Assembly (NCBI GenBank): GCA_946807835.1
Contig: OX327706.1
Span: forward strand, 26,215,001-26,279,000
Source: Ailanthus altissimus
Lineage: Eukaryota; Streptophyta; Magnoliopsida; Sapindales; Simaroubaceae
Reading direction: 5' to 3'
DNA length: 64,000 bases
In this document: piece by piece, positions 13,318-27,484 of the stretch
How positions within the stretch are numbered: position 1 is the first letter of the stretch
How the letters are laid out: each line of letters begins with the position of its first letter
Program-made: the position numbers and the translations under genes
Notes under the pieces: generated by a model
What the model was told of the DNA's origin: nothing
The model's database searches: none
What the model saw: only the letters and a program-made list of their open reading frames with translations

Positions 13318-15396
13318 ATGACTAGCTCCTCCGCCGCTGCTCGCAAGGTTCTATATCATCTAATACATTCAATTCAATTTTTTTTTTTATTGATATGGGT
13401 TTCGATTTTTTTTCCTTTTATGTTTAGTTTTTAATTATTATTTTTGGATAGGCTCTCAGTAAGATTGCTTGCAATCGCCTTCAGAAAGAGCTTCTGGAGT
13501 GGCAGGTCAACCCTCCTTCTGGTTTCAAACACAAGGTCGGCGATAATCTCCAAAGGTACCTCTCTTTCTTCTTCTTCTTAACACTTCTTTTTCTTTTTTG
13601 TTTTTTTATGCTGTTAATATTGTTTTGATTAATTTGGGAAGACGAAAAAATTTAGGATCTCGCACGATGTTTCTGGGTTTGTTTTATTATTTATCGTTTT
13701 TTATGCTAGAAATGAAGAACTCGTTTAAATGGGTACTGTTTCCTTTTCGGTTTCAAAATCTTTTAAACGTGCAGGTGGATTATTGAAGTAAATGGAGCTC
13801 CAGGGACTCTCTACGCTAATGAAACCTACCAGCTTCAAGTTGATTTTCCTGAGCATTACCCTATGGAAGCCCCTCAGGTTTGCCTGGAAGTTTTTCAAAA
13901 TCTTTTTAAAAGTTCCTACTTTGTTCATGGTAATCTGATGTAATTTTGATTTTTGATTTTTTTGTTTTAATATATGGTGGTGGGGATGTGGGGTGAACAG
14001 GTCATTTTTCTTCATCCGGCTCCACTTCATCCTCATATCTACAGCAATGGTCACATTTGCTTAGGTAATTTTGTGGGTTCTGTGTTTTCTATTTGTCGAA
14101 TTTTCGGAAATCTCTCTCTTTTAGCCTATGTTATATAATATCTAAAACAAAATACAGTTGCTGTATTTTGAATTCCTAGTTTGAGATATCATCATGGCCC
14201 TCCTATTGCTTGGAGGTTTCTCTATATCATATCTCATTCTTGCACTCTCTTGTTCACATCATATGCTTATTTTTGTTTTGTATATGCATAAATTGGGTTC
14301 ACTCATTTGTTGAAAGTGATGTTCTTGTCGGCAATGTTGACCCATATCTAGATTATACATTCCTGTTTTGATTTCTTGGAAAAACTTTGTTCTCCTTATT
14401 GGGTGAACGTCATTATTTACATATGCTGCAGTTTCCTTTTGTCTGAAGGATGTCACAAGTAAATTAAATGCTGATTAGTTGCAAGCAATATAGGATGCGA
14501 CAAAAATAAACTTTTGGACTTAAATGTTAGGGAAATGCTTGTAATTAAACCTCTCTGTCAACCAAACAAACACATTTTTTTTGCCACATTTTTGTTTGGT
14601 TACTTTTGGTAAGCCTTTGGAATTACATTTACTGACTTGCTATGGATAATTGCTATAGGTCGTTCTCTTCATACTTATAGGTGTTTGGACGTCATCATCA
14701 TTAATGCTATGACATGAATACCCCCACCCCTGCACCTTATATAGGACTAGTAGGCTTTTGGCTCTCGATTTCGTATCTGAGATATTTTTAACTTGGGTGT
14801 TCTGGAAACTATCTCATTTTTGTTTATAATGCATTTTACCTTGTCTGATTGTCTCATTTTAGTTGTACTTCAATATGTTTGCTCCAAAACTCTCATTTAA
14901 TGTGTATAATTGTTACATTCTGCTGTGTAGATATCCTCTATGATTCTTGGTCACCAGCCATGACCGTTAGTTCCATTTGTATCAGCATCCTTTCCATGCT
15001 ATCAAGCTCTACTGTGAAGGTTTGATTACAGTTTCCCTTTAAATTCTAGATCCATTCCAATCACCCCAGTTATAAAGTCACTCTCGTTAGTATTTGATGA
15101 TATGTGCTAATTGGTCTACTCATCGTTTTTCTGAATTGCTCAAACTGAGTTTCAACTTGCCTCAGTAAATGATGGGGAATGCCCTTAACATGATTTTGGA
15201 TCATATAATTCTGAAGCTTGAGGGGATAGGGTTCTGAGCCATTTTCTTTATTTAAAATATGTTTTCCCATGAATTTGATTCATCTTGACCTGGCTTGCAG
15301 CAACGCCCTGAAGATAATGATCGCTATGTGAAGAACTGTAGAAATGGCAGATCCCCCAAGGAGACCAGGTGGTGGTTCCATGATGACAAAGTGTAA
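13318..15396 (+). CDS. Ubiquitin-conjugating enzyme E2 (UBC15-18 type)
   Basis: E2 enzyme that accepts ubiquitin from E1 as a thioester and passes it to substrates with E3 ligases. Six exons (13318-13347, 13452-13555, 13775-13877, 14001-14064, 14931-15019, 15301-15396) give 161 residues with consistent phases. The UBC core runs from about residue 15. The usual E2 HPN motif appears as HPH (LHPHIYSNGHICLDILYD), with the catalytic Cys in HICLD, followed by SWSPAMTV and the C-terminal signature RWWFHDDKV. This HPH variant and C-terminus are typical, as I recall, of the plant UBC15-18 group, for which UBE2W-like N-terminal ubiquitination has been proposed. Its position next to D2HGDH matches Arabidopsis UBC17. 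Confidence 0.93.
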
Positions 15397-16319
15397 TTAG
15401 TATAACATCCTCTCACATCATTTAGCTTAAATGTTAAGAGTAAGCGGCTTCAAATTTGAAAGGAAAATGAAAGCAAAAGAGTAGTGAAGCATTCTTATAA
15501 TGCTATCTTAAGACTTCATGCTTAAATTAAATAACTGCTGTAAATGGCGATGCCTGCTATTTGTAAAGAGTAACTATTTTCTGTTTTTAGCTATGTGAAA
15601 GGATCAAACTTTCTCGAGTCTTTGTGGTTAACCCAGGTGAGAGATGCTTGATGCATTGTAAGACTTGAAACCCTTCAATCCTTGTGTAATTATTTTCAGG
15701 ACATTGAAGTCGCTGCTTATAATTTGGCAGCATAATCAACTGATGATTTCTCGTAGTAGTAAGTAAAACCAATTGCCATAAGCAATTCATGAGGTCCCTT
15801 TTGTTATTTATTATTTTTATATGTATATTTGTTATTATTCAACACTGTTATGACGGTCTTTGCAATGTTGTTTTCACATAATTTTTGGTCGTCTATACTT
15901 GTGTACCGGGGGGCTCATAATCCAATCTAATTTGCTCATTTGTCTGGTCCAATTGAAATCGACGTGTTTTTTTTTTGTCGGATTTGATAAATTGATGGAT
16001 TAAATTGAATCAAACAATTTAAAATCGGTAATTAATGCATTGGTTTGTAGATTTATTTTGATAAATATATTAAAATTTGATCAAATTCAAACAAATTAAT
16101 ACCATAATATTTTTAAATAAAATAATTTAAAACCCATCTTATGCTTGGTTACGTGGATAATAAATTCTACAAAAAGAATAAGGTGGCTGTAGGTAGAGGA
16201 GACAAAGTAGGGATGTACAACAGTAACTGGGTCTTAAGAACTTGCACATTAAAACCAATATCCTCACAAAAGCTTCTAAATGATAGCAGAATAGAAATAT
16301 TTATTGAGGAAAACAAATA
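15397..16319. other. Intergenic, includes likely UBC 3' UTR
   Basis: No further coding similarity was recognised. The first 400 bases are probably UBC 3' UTR. From about 15960 the sequence becomes AT-rich spacer up to the LINE remnant. Confidence 0.45.
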
Positions 16320-17043
16320 GAGAAGAGAGGTCATAGAGCAGCATTTCAAGGAGGAGAATGTTCAACAAATCCTGAAGATTCCTTTGCCACTAGGAAAGGT
16401 AGAGGACATAGTATGCTGGCATTATGATAAAATGAGAATGTACTCGGTGAGAAGTGGAAACTTTGTGGCTTTGCAGTAAAAGCTTTTCATAGAACCAGAA
16501 TAGTTAAGCCTTACTACCTATTGTTGTTGTTGCCTTACTGGCTAAGAATGTGATTAATCAATCAATTTGCCAAAGATGTCGTAGGGAAGAAGAAACTAGC
16601 TTCCATGCTCTGATCAGATGCGAAAAGCAGCCAAAACCTTTTGATACTATTCCCAGTTTGCAAATCTTATAAGAGGACTTAAGAATATAGACCTCTGGAC
16701 TTTCATTCATAATGTCATGGCAATTATACCCAAAGAGTTTGTGAGGGCTGTAATGATGTTATGGGTAAGCTGGCAAGTAAGAAACAATTATATGGTCTCT
16801 GGAAACCATGAGGACTCAGTGAGACTGATTGTAAGAGCAGAAGCATACCTTGCCTCCAATAGCACTGGTAGCTCAAAACTAATAGACAGCAACCCCCACT
16901 CAAAATTTACAAAGATGCAAAAATGAGGGAAAAAAAACGCCCCTAAAAGATGGTATAAGATGAATGTACATGCTACTACTAACTTAAGGGGGGAAAATAC
17001 TGGATTACATTTGGTCATAAAAAACAGTGAGAGGAAACATTGA
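16320..17043 (+). mobile_element. LINE (non-LTR retrotransposon) 3' remnant
   Basis: Broken reading frames resemble the C-terminal part of plant L1-type LINE reverse transcriptase polyproteins. One segment (from about 16340) reads VQQILKIPLPLGKVEDIVCW followed by a WHYDKMRMYSVRSG stretch, the usual motif before the zinc-binding region. Next come CQRCRREEETSFHALIRC (zinc-binding C-x2-C...H-x4-C, about 16567-16622) and an open segment at 16717-16923. Stops and frame shifts separate them. No endonuclease or upstream RT was found in the window, so this is a 5'-truncated, dead copy. Confidence 0.75.
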
Positions 17044-17589
17044 CAATGGCTATCAACACAGTTTATAAGGAGATGTGACTAGTTTTTTTTAATTTATTTT
17101 TATTATTAGTATTACATTTAGTACAATAACCAAAGAATAAAAAATGCCCAAAGGCAGACCATCTCACGTAGGAAAGGTACACCCAATAATAAGAAAAAGA
17201 AACCATAGTAATAGAGGGAAGAGATTCCCACAGTAGAGAATAATTTATTTCACCATTCTAACACTTGCTAGAACACGAACCCTTAACCTTGGCATATGTA
17301 ATATTATCAATTGATATTAGCATTTTTGCTGTATCGAAGCATATTCAGGCTTGATATTAGAGTCAAGGGATTTGTTAGCCTTGGTATTCCATTCTATGTA
17401 TTCAACAAGTCCAAATAATATTAGACCCTAACTGAGTTATATAGAAATTTAACTCTTTGGAGAAGAACATTAATTCCTGCTCCACTTTCAGGTTTATTAA
17501 TTTCTTTCTATCTCTTCATCCTTCAAACATGAATTTGCATGCATGCATACCATGCACATTGTATTTGTCCACCCACATAAATGTAAATA

Positions 17590-17800
17590 AAATATTATTA
17601 AATAATACTATATTTTTTAAATAATATTTTAAAATTTTTTATCTCAAATAATATGTCAAATAATTAATGAGTAGTAAAATGACATAATAAATAATTTTAA
17701 AAATTACATTATTTCATTATTCAATAATTACTTAACACATCATTAAAAATAAATAAAAAATAAAAAATATTTAAAAAATATAACATTACTCAATATTATT
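17590..17800. mobile_element. MITE-like AT-rich inverted-repeat element
   Basis: Two arms of about 28 bp, 17596-17623 and the reverse complement of 17768-17795, match at roughly 24 of 28 positions around a non-coding AT-rich core. Size (about 200 bp) and structure fit a MITE. The exact ends and any target-site duplication are not certain in such AT-rich sequence. Confidence 0.45.
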
Positions 17801-18921
17801 ACTAATACCAATTCAACCCACATATATAAAACCTAAAATTGAAAAGTTTGATTCTAGAGAAACTAAAACAAATAACTATTAGAATCTTGCAAATCAATCT
17901 TTTAGTGTCATTGTTGCATCATCTGACTTCTTATCATATCTCTCTTTCTCGTACCTCAAAATATTCATTCTCTCCTTGTTTTTTTTTTTTTTTCCGATTT
18001 CATTGATAAAATATTTGTCATCAAACTCACCCAAAAATTAGAAATTGCAATTATCATTGCTCTCTATTCTTGCCACAAAAGACCGATGAGATTTTCTTTT
18101 TCTTTTTTTCTTTTTTAAGAAAATCGAGTTAAAGCCCCAGAATTTGAGAGATTATGATTTTGAAGAATTTTGATTATTAATTATTAAGCTCTCTAGACGT
18201 AGCTCAAATAGTTGTCAATGCTCTTTACAGCACTGCCACTTGAATGAGAAAAAAAAAAATAGAGAGCAATGATTGATATTTGGTAGATAAGATTTTCCAT
18301 CCCACCCAAACATAATAATAATTATTATTATTTAGTAGATAAGATTTTTCATTCCACTCAAATATTTAAATAATAATAATAATTATTATTATTAAAAAAC
18401 CACCATTCTAATTTTTTTTTTTAAAAGAAAAATCTTTCTTAAAGTCACTGTGTTAGGGGTTAGGTGTATGGAAGAGAAAAAAATTAAAATAAATGGGTCG
18501 AAAGGGTTAATTTAAGGAGAAAAGTTTTAGTACATTAGAGGTACCACATCATCCATACAATAAGCCAATAAAATCTTGATATGTAAGCATTTATATTAAA
18601 AATTATTAAACAGTTTGGTAGTTAAATAAATGAGAAGTCACATATCATAACATGACTGAATCGTCGTACTACATTCGATGTACTAGAGTTTTTCTCTAAT
18701 TTTTGTAAGTATGTTTGAAATTTATTTTTTAAATTTAATAAATTCGTGGTATTAAACAAATGGGTACTCAAAATACCTTTTTATAGAGCAAATAAACAGA
18801 CTCTTTAAAATAACTTAAAAAAGACTCGTATAAGCCATCATTTCAATCCCTTTCTTCAACTTAACAAATTATTGTTGACTCTAACTGTAGATAACACTAG
18901 AAGAATAACCCGATAAAATTT
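17801..18921. other. AT-rich intergenic spacer
   Basis: No gene was recognised. A direct repeat, GTAGATAAGATTTTYCATYC followed by AAT/ATT triplet runs, occurs twice near 18280-18400, suggesting a small local duplication. Confidence 0.4.
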
Positions 18922-21900
18922 TCAACGAGTCTTACCGGCTGTCCGTAGAAAATTTAGGACATTCTCATACACGATAAAGGTTATAGAAGCAGCAGGTACA
19001 TTTTTCAAAAGATTTGGTGTGATGCCCTTGTAAAAACCACGAAGACCCTCAAACCTGCAAACCCCAAATGAAAGGTACCAAATTAATTACCGCAGGGAAC
19101 ATAACAAAATAAAGGTCCTCCGCAAAGTTGCAGTAAAGCAATTCCTTGGGAAACTGTGACAGGGCAAAGCAAAAACATGGTAAAAAGTTACTTTGGACAC
19201 AACTGTATGGCTCGCAAGCAAAGTTGGGAAACCCCTCAACTTTGATCAATGTGTTATCTATTTAATTGCACAAGAAATTCTGACAATAAATTTCATTTGC
19301 AGGGATAATTCTTAGGTGGTGGCGTCAAGTCTACTCACAAGTATCTCTAGACAATCAAATGGCAGAAAATGGTGTGAAGTAAGAAAATACAAGTTAATTC
19401 ATTCAACCAAGCATAAGTTTTTTACCAAAATTTTTAAAACAGTACTTCATCATTTTTTTTAAAAAAAAAACTATCAAAAACCATTGCCATAGAAGCCACT
19501 AGTGGCCGCCTGGTGGCAAAAAGTGTGTTGGTAATATCAAGTGGTCGGTCCATAAGTCCAAGTATGTCTCTTCCCCAATAAATAGATCGTGGGAGCTGTG
19601 CTCTACCTTGAGGAAAGTAGATATTCCAGACAAGCTTCACTATGTTAGTAATATTGAATGGTCTCCATTAATCTCTGGTTGTAATACCAGCTTAAAAAAA
19701 TTGGAAATAAAAAGTTGCCAAACAGCCATTAGTCTCACCGTGCAGTTTCCCTCACAACATGCCAGCTATCCATATATATTGGAATTCCATCCCTACTGGG
19801 TCTTTGCTGCAGATAAAAAGAATATATTACCCAAGTCAAGTCAGCATTAAGACTTAAGAAGGACAAGTAAATTAACAAAACTATATTCCCAGTCCCAACC
19901 AATCTTGGGTGTTTAAAATTTAGAAGATTCCTACCAATTTGACAAACTGCAAATACACAAAAAGATTTTCAACAACAACTATACCTGCAATCGAGCTCGA
20001 ATAACCTGAAAACACAAATCCCCCAACCACACAAGTGATCAGCAAAAACTGACAAAAGGAGGGAAAACATTATCCAGGAAGTAGATGGAATAAATAAGAA
20101 TGCCTACCTGAAATGGATAGGTCAGAAGGATGGCGGCTATTTTAGAAGACCCCCCAAGTATAGCATAATCAGCTGAATTCTGTAAAAATATGTCAGCGAC
20201 TGTTAATAATTGTATAGCAAAAAATCAGCATTTACATCCTAGACCTATAACAGAACTCTTAAGTTTTGCATGAAGGCAATGAAACAGAAAAGCAGTCAAC
20301 TTGAAACTTTTCTAATATATTCCCAGCCATTGCAACTATACAAAAACCTACACTAATATGTATTTGTGTCTTTTTTAAACTCATAATATGCAAATAAACA
20401 ACTCATATGGGAAAATAATGATGTGCTCAATGCTTAGTTCACCCAATTTTTCAGTACTTACCAATAAATTATCAGCACCGTTAGGATTTTGTTTCCTTTG
20501 TTTAGACTTGAAATTAGCAACAACTTTACGAAGTTCCTCATACACTGTAAACTGAATAGCCCCATGAGAAACCTGCTGAAGCAACAGAGGAACCAGTAAG
20601 TTGCAAAGATATAGAACAGAAAATCACCGAAATTTGATACCCTAATTGAGGACTTAAGTTAGATCATCCCCACTGTGATACCATATTGACGTTGTACAAC
20701 CATCCAATCACATAATAACACATTTTCTTTTCTCACATGCACACAGTGCACAGAATGCAGTTATAATGGATTTGAATTTTGAGATGAATGAAAAGGGAGA
20801 GGAAAGAAGCCAAAATTGAGATGAAATTAAAAAGGATTAGTGTACGCTTAGCAACACAAAACATTATGTGAGTGGATGGTTGCATTATAAGACTTTCTCC
20901 TTTAATTCACATGGATATCTGTCAGTTAGCAATTTCATCTTCCCATATAAGTAAATATAAAAATGCATAATCATGACTCTCAATTTCATGTACTTAAAAT
21001 GGAGTACGTGAACACGAGAAGGGACAGCTAATATCCTTGCCCTTAATTTACTCTAATTTCCAGACACATTATAAATGAAGGTTCAAAAGGATTTGAACAT
21101 ATTAATGAGTGAAGTATCTTTCAATAGCAATAGACTGTGTAATGAACTTAAATGCAAATCCGTAGTAGATAAAGAGTAGGAGATAATTTCCATGATTTGA
21201 TTTGAAAAATGACCATCACAACTCTAACAAACAAATGTAATATGCATATCATAACATATCTATGTGATATGACTCGCAACAAATACAAACACCCACTTAA
21301 AAAGACCACAGATATAAAGGAAAATAAGATGTCTCATATGGCCGCAATCAGGCATATCACTGGCAACTTGCAAAAGTATACTGCAGTAACACTTTTGGTG
21401 AGATGTAATATCTTGGCAACTTCCCAGGGCAATTTCCAGATACCAACAGCCAGAATAAAAATGGTTGTGAAAAGAAAAATAACTGTAAGAAATAAAATTC
21501 CATGTGTATACAGTATGCAACATCATCTTTACTAGTGCACATGAGACAACAAAAAAAGAACTGTAGAAAAGAAAGAATAAAACAAAAGACAGCAACTTAC
21601 CAGGAAAAGACTAGGAACAATCCCTTTATAAAGTGCACTCCACCCTTCCTCTTTCATTATGGTTGTTAAGGCATCTGAAATTTGAAGGCACATTAAAGAA
21701 AATTATCCTATCAGCGAGCAACAATGAAGATAAGGTAATGACTATCAGCACATTAACCAAAAACTATTTTGAGATAGAAGTGAAATGTACAAGAAAGTCA
21801 GTCTTATAAGTTCATAGTTACTAATTAAGGGCTCCTTAATACACTAAGGCTGACATCTGGAATGGATTATCAATCAATATTCTTGAAAACAAATGCTGGT

Positions 21901-23604
21901 ACTTCAGTTCTGAATCACCGCACATATTTGACATCCTTATTGACACTATCGTCTGCTAAAAGTTTTCAGACAAACAACAGTGAACTTAATTAAGGAGATA
22001 TATACAAACACTTAATTTGATTCCTAATATTTGGAGTTCAGGTGCATATGACTCACTAGTGAAAAAGGATATCTGAGAGAGCACAATATTAGCATATTAG
22101 TGTAAGACGTGGAGCAGACCGTAAAGCCCAGAATACAGTCGAGTTTGATGAAGAGATGTCTGTAGCTGCAATCTTGTTTTAACAAGCCAAACAGGATTTG
22201 TGCACAAACAAGCCTGACAATGCCACAAGGTTGTACTTATCAGTAGGATACAAGTTTACCTCATCCTGATATCACGAGGGAAAAATGAATCAAGAGGTGC
22301 AATTTATCTTCTGTACAAGCAAAGTTAAAACCAAAAGAAGACATGCATCATAATAAGAATACAACTATTGTAACCCACCAAATTTCTAACTGTATCTATG
22401 CTTTGAAAAGTGCCATGTTTCATTTTCAATTAGAAAGAACAATTTTTATGACATACAACTTACACTCATTTTGCACAAAAGTTACTAATGTTGCTCAGAC
22501 TAGCCAGTTGTCTCTTCTTCTTTTCTCTATTTTTTTTATTCTTTCTTTACCCAGCCTTTTATCCTTTGTATCCATTAATTTTACCACCTATGCATTTCTA
22601 TCGAAAGACATTCCCACTTATACAGTTTGACATTTAGGAGTCCTCAGTTACCCTTCCAAGTGATGACAATGGATGTTTGAAAACTCACCAAAGCTCCAGC
22701 TTCAGCAGCAGAAGCCAAATGATGACCAGGTCTCAGCTTCTCCTCCCCATTCTTAGAATACCTTTGTTTGGCTCTGCCATAGCTACAAACAGGAACAAGA
22801 AAAAAAAAACTACTTTATTTAATAAAATAAAATGAGAAGATTAGTGAAAGCTAAAGTAACCAACCAAAAACGGCCAAGAGTTGCATTTAGTTAGCACTTA
22901 CAAGAAAAAATATAAACCCCAAGAAAGAGTTGACCCAAGAACTGCAGGAGAAAAACCAGCATACAGCCCTCTCAGACCCTGAAGCACAAAGTAAACATTT
23001 TATCCAGCAGAAAGAGCATCTGCTCAAGATACATATCTGGTAAGAACATAAAATACTTCATATAACACATGCAATTGACGCACAGAATGGTACTACCAAC
23101 AGAACAAGTGATCGATTCTAGTTCCATCATTCAAAACAAGCAAGCATATGCATATCTATTAACAAGAAGCATATTCTATTAATTGACAACATTTAATTGT
23201 AAATTTATGTTGTGTACAGGAACATGAAATCAGAGCACTGGAATTGAAATCACAGCATCTAAAGGAGTAACAGAAACAAGAGAAAGAACGAACCTCCAAG
23301 CGGGCAATAGTTAAAATAGCATGAGCCGTGTTCTTGTAAGTTGGGAGATTGGACACTCGGCCATCATTAACTTCCACATCAACAAATCAAAAAAAAAAAA
23401 AAAAAAACGTTTCAATAACAATGCTAATTAGAATCTCAACAAACAAATAAAAAAATAAGTACCCTGACCTTGAAACCTAGTACGGACGACGTCGAGGGGG
23501 TGCACAGCAGCCACGGTGGCAAAGCCTGCAACGGCGCCGGCCATGGCATTTTCCCACTGCCACTGCCTCGACTGCGACTGCAACTTCGAATTCGTCTCTA
23601 ACAT
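18922..23604 (-). CDS. FOLT1: Folate transporter 1, chloroplastic (mitochondrial carrier family)
   Basis: Six-helix carrier of the SLC25 family, orthologous in type to plant FOLT1, which moves folate across the chloroplast envelope. Eleven exons on the minus strand: 23469-23604, 23294-23370, 22902-22978, 22689-22782, 22120-22213, 21601-21674, 20462-20572, 20108-20179, 19985-20005, 19739-19806, 18922-19054. They join in phase to 318 residues. The three carrier signatures are [24 protein letters not shown] and [11 protein letters not shown], one per repeat. [16 protein letters not shown] matches the FOLT family. Exon 9 is only 21 nt and encodes VIRARLQ of the third signature. The N-terminus ([20 protein letters not shown]) is short, as in other members. 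No lesion was seen. Confidence 0.92.
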
Positions 23605-26600
23605 TATTATTTGCGACGACAGAACTTCGCAGAAATTGAAGAGGGGAGAGCGAAACTCATTTGAGCAACATCAGTCGAGCGCAGGGGCAGGACTTTGTCC
23701 GTCGGACGCTAATAACCGTTTCGTATTTAAATTAAAGCGTTGGTTTGTGCTGCCGTGCCGTTTGTTGGCATGGCCGATACGCCTGGTTTCGAAGGTTTTA
23801 CAAATGCAAAAACGATGTCGTTGTAACTATTAAAATTTAAAAAGGGTATTATTTGTAGTGTTAATTATATTGCTCGAAATATCGGAGAGAATAAAGTGCT
23901 TAATTATATTGGTTTGGAGATACCCCTAACCACACCCGAAATATCGTAGAGAAAATAATAATGCAGCGTTTGAGAATATTTATAAAAAAAAAAATGAAAA
24001 GTAAGTATTCACGTTAATAATTCAGTAGTTAAAAGAATTTTGAAAGTTGTTGCCCCCTTTCAAAATATTCCCTTCTTGTCTTCAGGTTTAAGGATTTAGA
24101 ATTCATTAAGGTAGGTTTAGGAACATTGGTAAATGGGCTTAAATTCGTCTAAATAATAGAATTAATTCAAATGCGAAGAATTTGATTGGCTGAAGATAAA
24201 ATTTACTTGACATATGTTAACTTTAATGTGACTATGATTGAATTTAGGCCGACTAAAATAAATTTTATTTAAATTAAAAATGTCGACAAAAATAAACTTA
24301 AAGAATATGCTTAACATATCAGAAGTGATATCTGATATGGGGTAAGAATGAAGACAAAATTTGTGAAAAGATATTCAACGTATGTTAGAAGGGGCAGTAT
24401 GAAAGCATTTGACGTGTGTCAAAAGTACAACAAAAAATATTTGAAATAAGATAGAAATATTGCATAAAAAAATTCAATTTTTTTTTTAAAAACCATCACT
24501 ATAAAAAGAAAAAGAAAGAGACATAACAGTGGATGATGAAAAAAATCCTCTGAGAACATAAAAAGAAAAGAAAAAAAAGAGTATTCTCCCATCTGTGGCA
24601 AGAGGAATATTTTTATTCCTAGTTTGTCATATTTTTTAAGAGAGTCCTATTTTCTGACTTAAGTATCGGAGCGTTTTTACCAAAATTCATCTCGGTAAAA
24701 TCACTTTTGAGCTTGTGTGCGTGTTATCATTGCAGGTCACTCTCCCCAGTTCACGAGAAATAAAAAGTCCAATCTTGTACTTATTGATCCAGTTCAGATG
24801 AGATTCAAAGTTCAATTCCCCCTCAACAAATTTAAAACTTGTTGATTTAAAAAATTACTTTTTCAGGTCAACAAAAATAATACATTTTTACTTTTATTTT
24901 AACAAAGATTTTAAATTTAAATTTCTTTTTTATATCAAAAAAATTATGCCCAAATATAAGCATAAAATGATACAAAATAGACTTTTATAAAAAATAAAGT
25001 TTTTTTAACACATTAAGTGCTTATTTTTAAGATAAAAAGCACTTTCTCTTACATAAATATAGATATAAAATAGTACAAAAACTTTCATAAAAAATAAACA
25101 ATCTCAAACACACACACTATATTTCAAAGTTTAAAGTACTCAACTTTCCTATAAATAATGTTCAAAGTTGAGTTGAGAATCTAATTCCTAAAATGTGTTT
25201 GATCACTGCCGTTGGTGCAATTTCACGAGATTCACACGGCAAATTCTTATGTAAAGCAATACGTTGCCATCTCAAGAACACTCTTTCCCTGTATAGGAAA
25301 TTTGTATCTGGTCTTTTCTTTTTTGTTTGTTAAAATAATTTGACGCAAGGCTCAAACAATTGGATTCTTATACAGTGAACCCTTCATCACAATTATTCTA
25401 CAACAGGTGTTAGTACCAAAATGAAACATTACTTAGCTCAGATCTACTTCTCCTAACTCAGAACATACACAAATTGGTTTTTATCAAAGAACGTTCCGTA
25501 TTATGAAGAGATCCATGTCAGTTTCCATCACTTGTAGGGAGTCCTGCGGATGTGATCCGTTGAACATAGATTCATTTTTTCAATTTTTTTGATTCCTTAA
25601 TTGATTCTTCAAGTTTTTTTTTTCCCGAATTATAGATCAATATCTTTACTTTTGATTTTGACAAGCCATAGCTCCAAAGCCTTGAGTTGAAGTTCTTCAT
25701 CCTCCGGCTGTCTGAAGTTGAGCTGAAAACAAAGAGCAATATTGCAATTTCAATAGGGAAGAAAATTTGCACACTGCTACTTCACATGTATAACAGAGCA
25801 ATAAAAACCACCAATATAACATGTATTATCAAGAATTATTGGCTCCATACATATATAAATTACCGGGATTCAAACAGAGTCACATATTATCTAGTTGCAT
25901 TTCACTAAATCATTGTATTCTTTCCCCAAACATATATCTAATTAAAAACTGCAAAACACAGAGAAAACACGGGCTTTTTGTACTTGTAATAAATGTAACA
26001 CCACTAGCTTTCTCATTTTCAATATTTCCTGCTCACTGCATGTCTAGTCGGATATTACTTGCAGTGTAAGTAACTATCAAAACCTCGACTCCTTCGGGTC
26101 TAACATCAACCTCATTCCTCTGCTAGGTTTCTGTACCATGCTCCAAGACTATTTTGCTCCAAGAATTGGACTGCAAGCAAAAGTTGCCTTCTACTTCATG
26201 GTTTTTGTTTCCAACTATTTGATATTGGCCATAAAACAAACCATAATGTACAAAACTTAGGTTCTGAAAGGAATAAAATAGAATATACCAACCACTAGGA
26301 TCCATATGCTCCTTCGATTTTCCTCTGATGACTGCAATTGATTCCTGTTCATCATCAGGAGAAGCTGCATTTATTGATTTTAGTTACTAAAAGTTAGCTT
26401 CTTTGCCATCATGATTGCGGATAACTATCCATCTTGTAACTACCGAGTCAGCTACGACAGCCATCATTGATTTTCTCTTTCCAAAACTTCAACTTCAAGC
26501 TACTTGCCTTAGCTTCTCGTTATTAGATTCAATCATTAAATATAGAAAACTAAGTTTAAATAAACAAATGCCATTTAAAAGAGCCAGAGCCAGAGCCGAC

Positions 26601-27188
26601 CTCCCTTTTTCCATTATTTCCTTTTTTTTTGCTCATGTTTATGACCAATTGTATATGAGTTCATTGCGACCCGAGTCCACAAAATCAACCCTTTCCCCAT
26701 GCAACAAAGTTCCATTGTTTATTTAATAACAGGTCCCCCTTTGCCATCTGTTAATCAAACACGAATTCATTAAAACTGACTACTCTCCTTCCAAATTACA
26801 GAAAAAAATTTAGTTCTAGAAATTGGCTACCGTAAGTCACCAGATTGAGGTCCAAAACATTTGTCATAATTACTTATCCAACACAACATGCAATAATCAG
26901 TCGAAATCTGTTTATCATCAACATCACATAGGATACATTAACTCATCAAGTCAGAACAATCGAAATCTTAAAGACAGCCTAATCACTCTCAAGTCTTCTG
27001 CACTCCAAAAAAAATCAAATCACACCAACTTAAGCAACTACAAATCAGATTACAGCTTCCCACAGCATTACTAACCCAAAAACCAAGAAAAAATAAAATT
27101 GTCAAAAATAAAAAAGCAGCTCCATACGCATAAATTTCAAGAATTTTCAACCACTGAACCAAACAAATTTGATTACACAACAGTTACC
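23605..27188. other. Long intergenic region, no supportable gene
   Basis: The first part is the FOLT1 upstream region. From 24000 to 25500 the DNA is AT-rich spacer; a partial duplication around 24965-25110 contains a small hairpin with AAGTGCTT/AAGCACTT arms, similar to the MITE-like repeat near 45.4 kb. The part nearest 27188 is probably the L7/L12 3' UTR. Short open frames here have no recognisable similarity. Confidence 0.4.
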
Positions 27189-27445
27189 TCACTCCATGGA
27201 GACTTTAGCGCCAGCGTCCTTCATCTTATTGATGATAGTCTCGGCCTCCTCTTTCGTAACGCCTTTCTTCATCAATCTCGGAGCTTTCTCCACCAACTCC
27301 TTTGCCTCTTTCAGCCCCAAACCCGTAAATCCTCTCACTTCCTTTATCACCTTAACCTTCGACGCCGCGTCGTACCCTTCCAGCTTCAAATCGAACGCCA
27401 TCTTCTCCGCTTTCTCCTCCGCCTTCCCGGGCCTGACTTTAGCGG

Positions 27446-27484
<39 letters not shown>

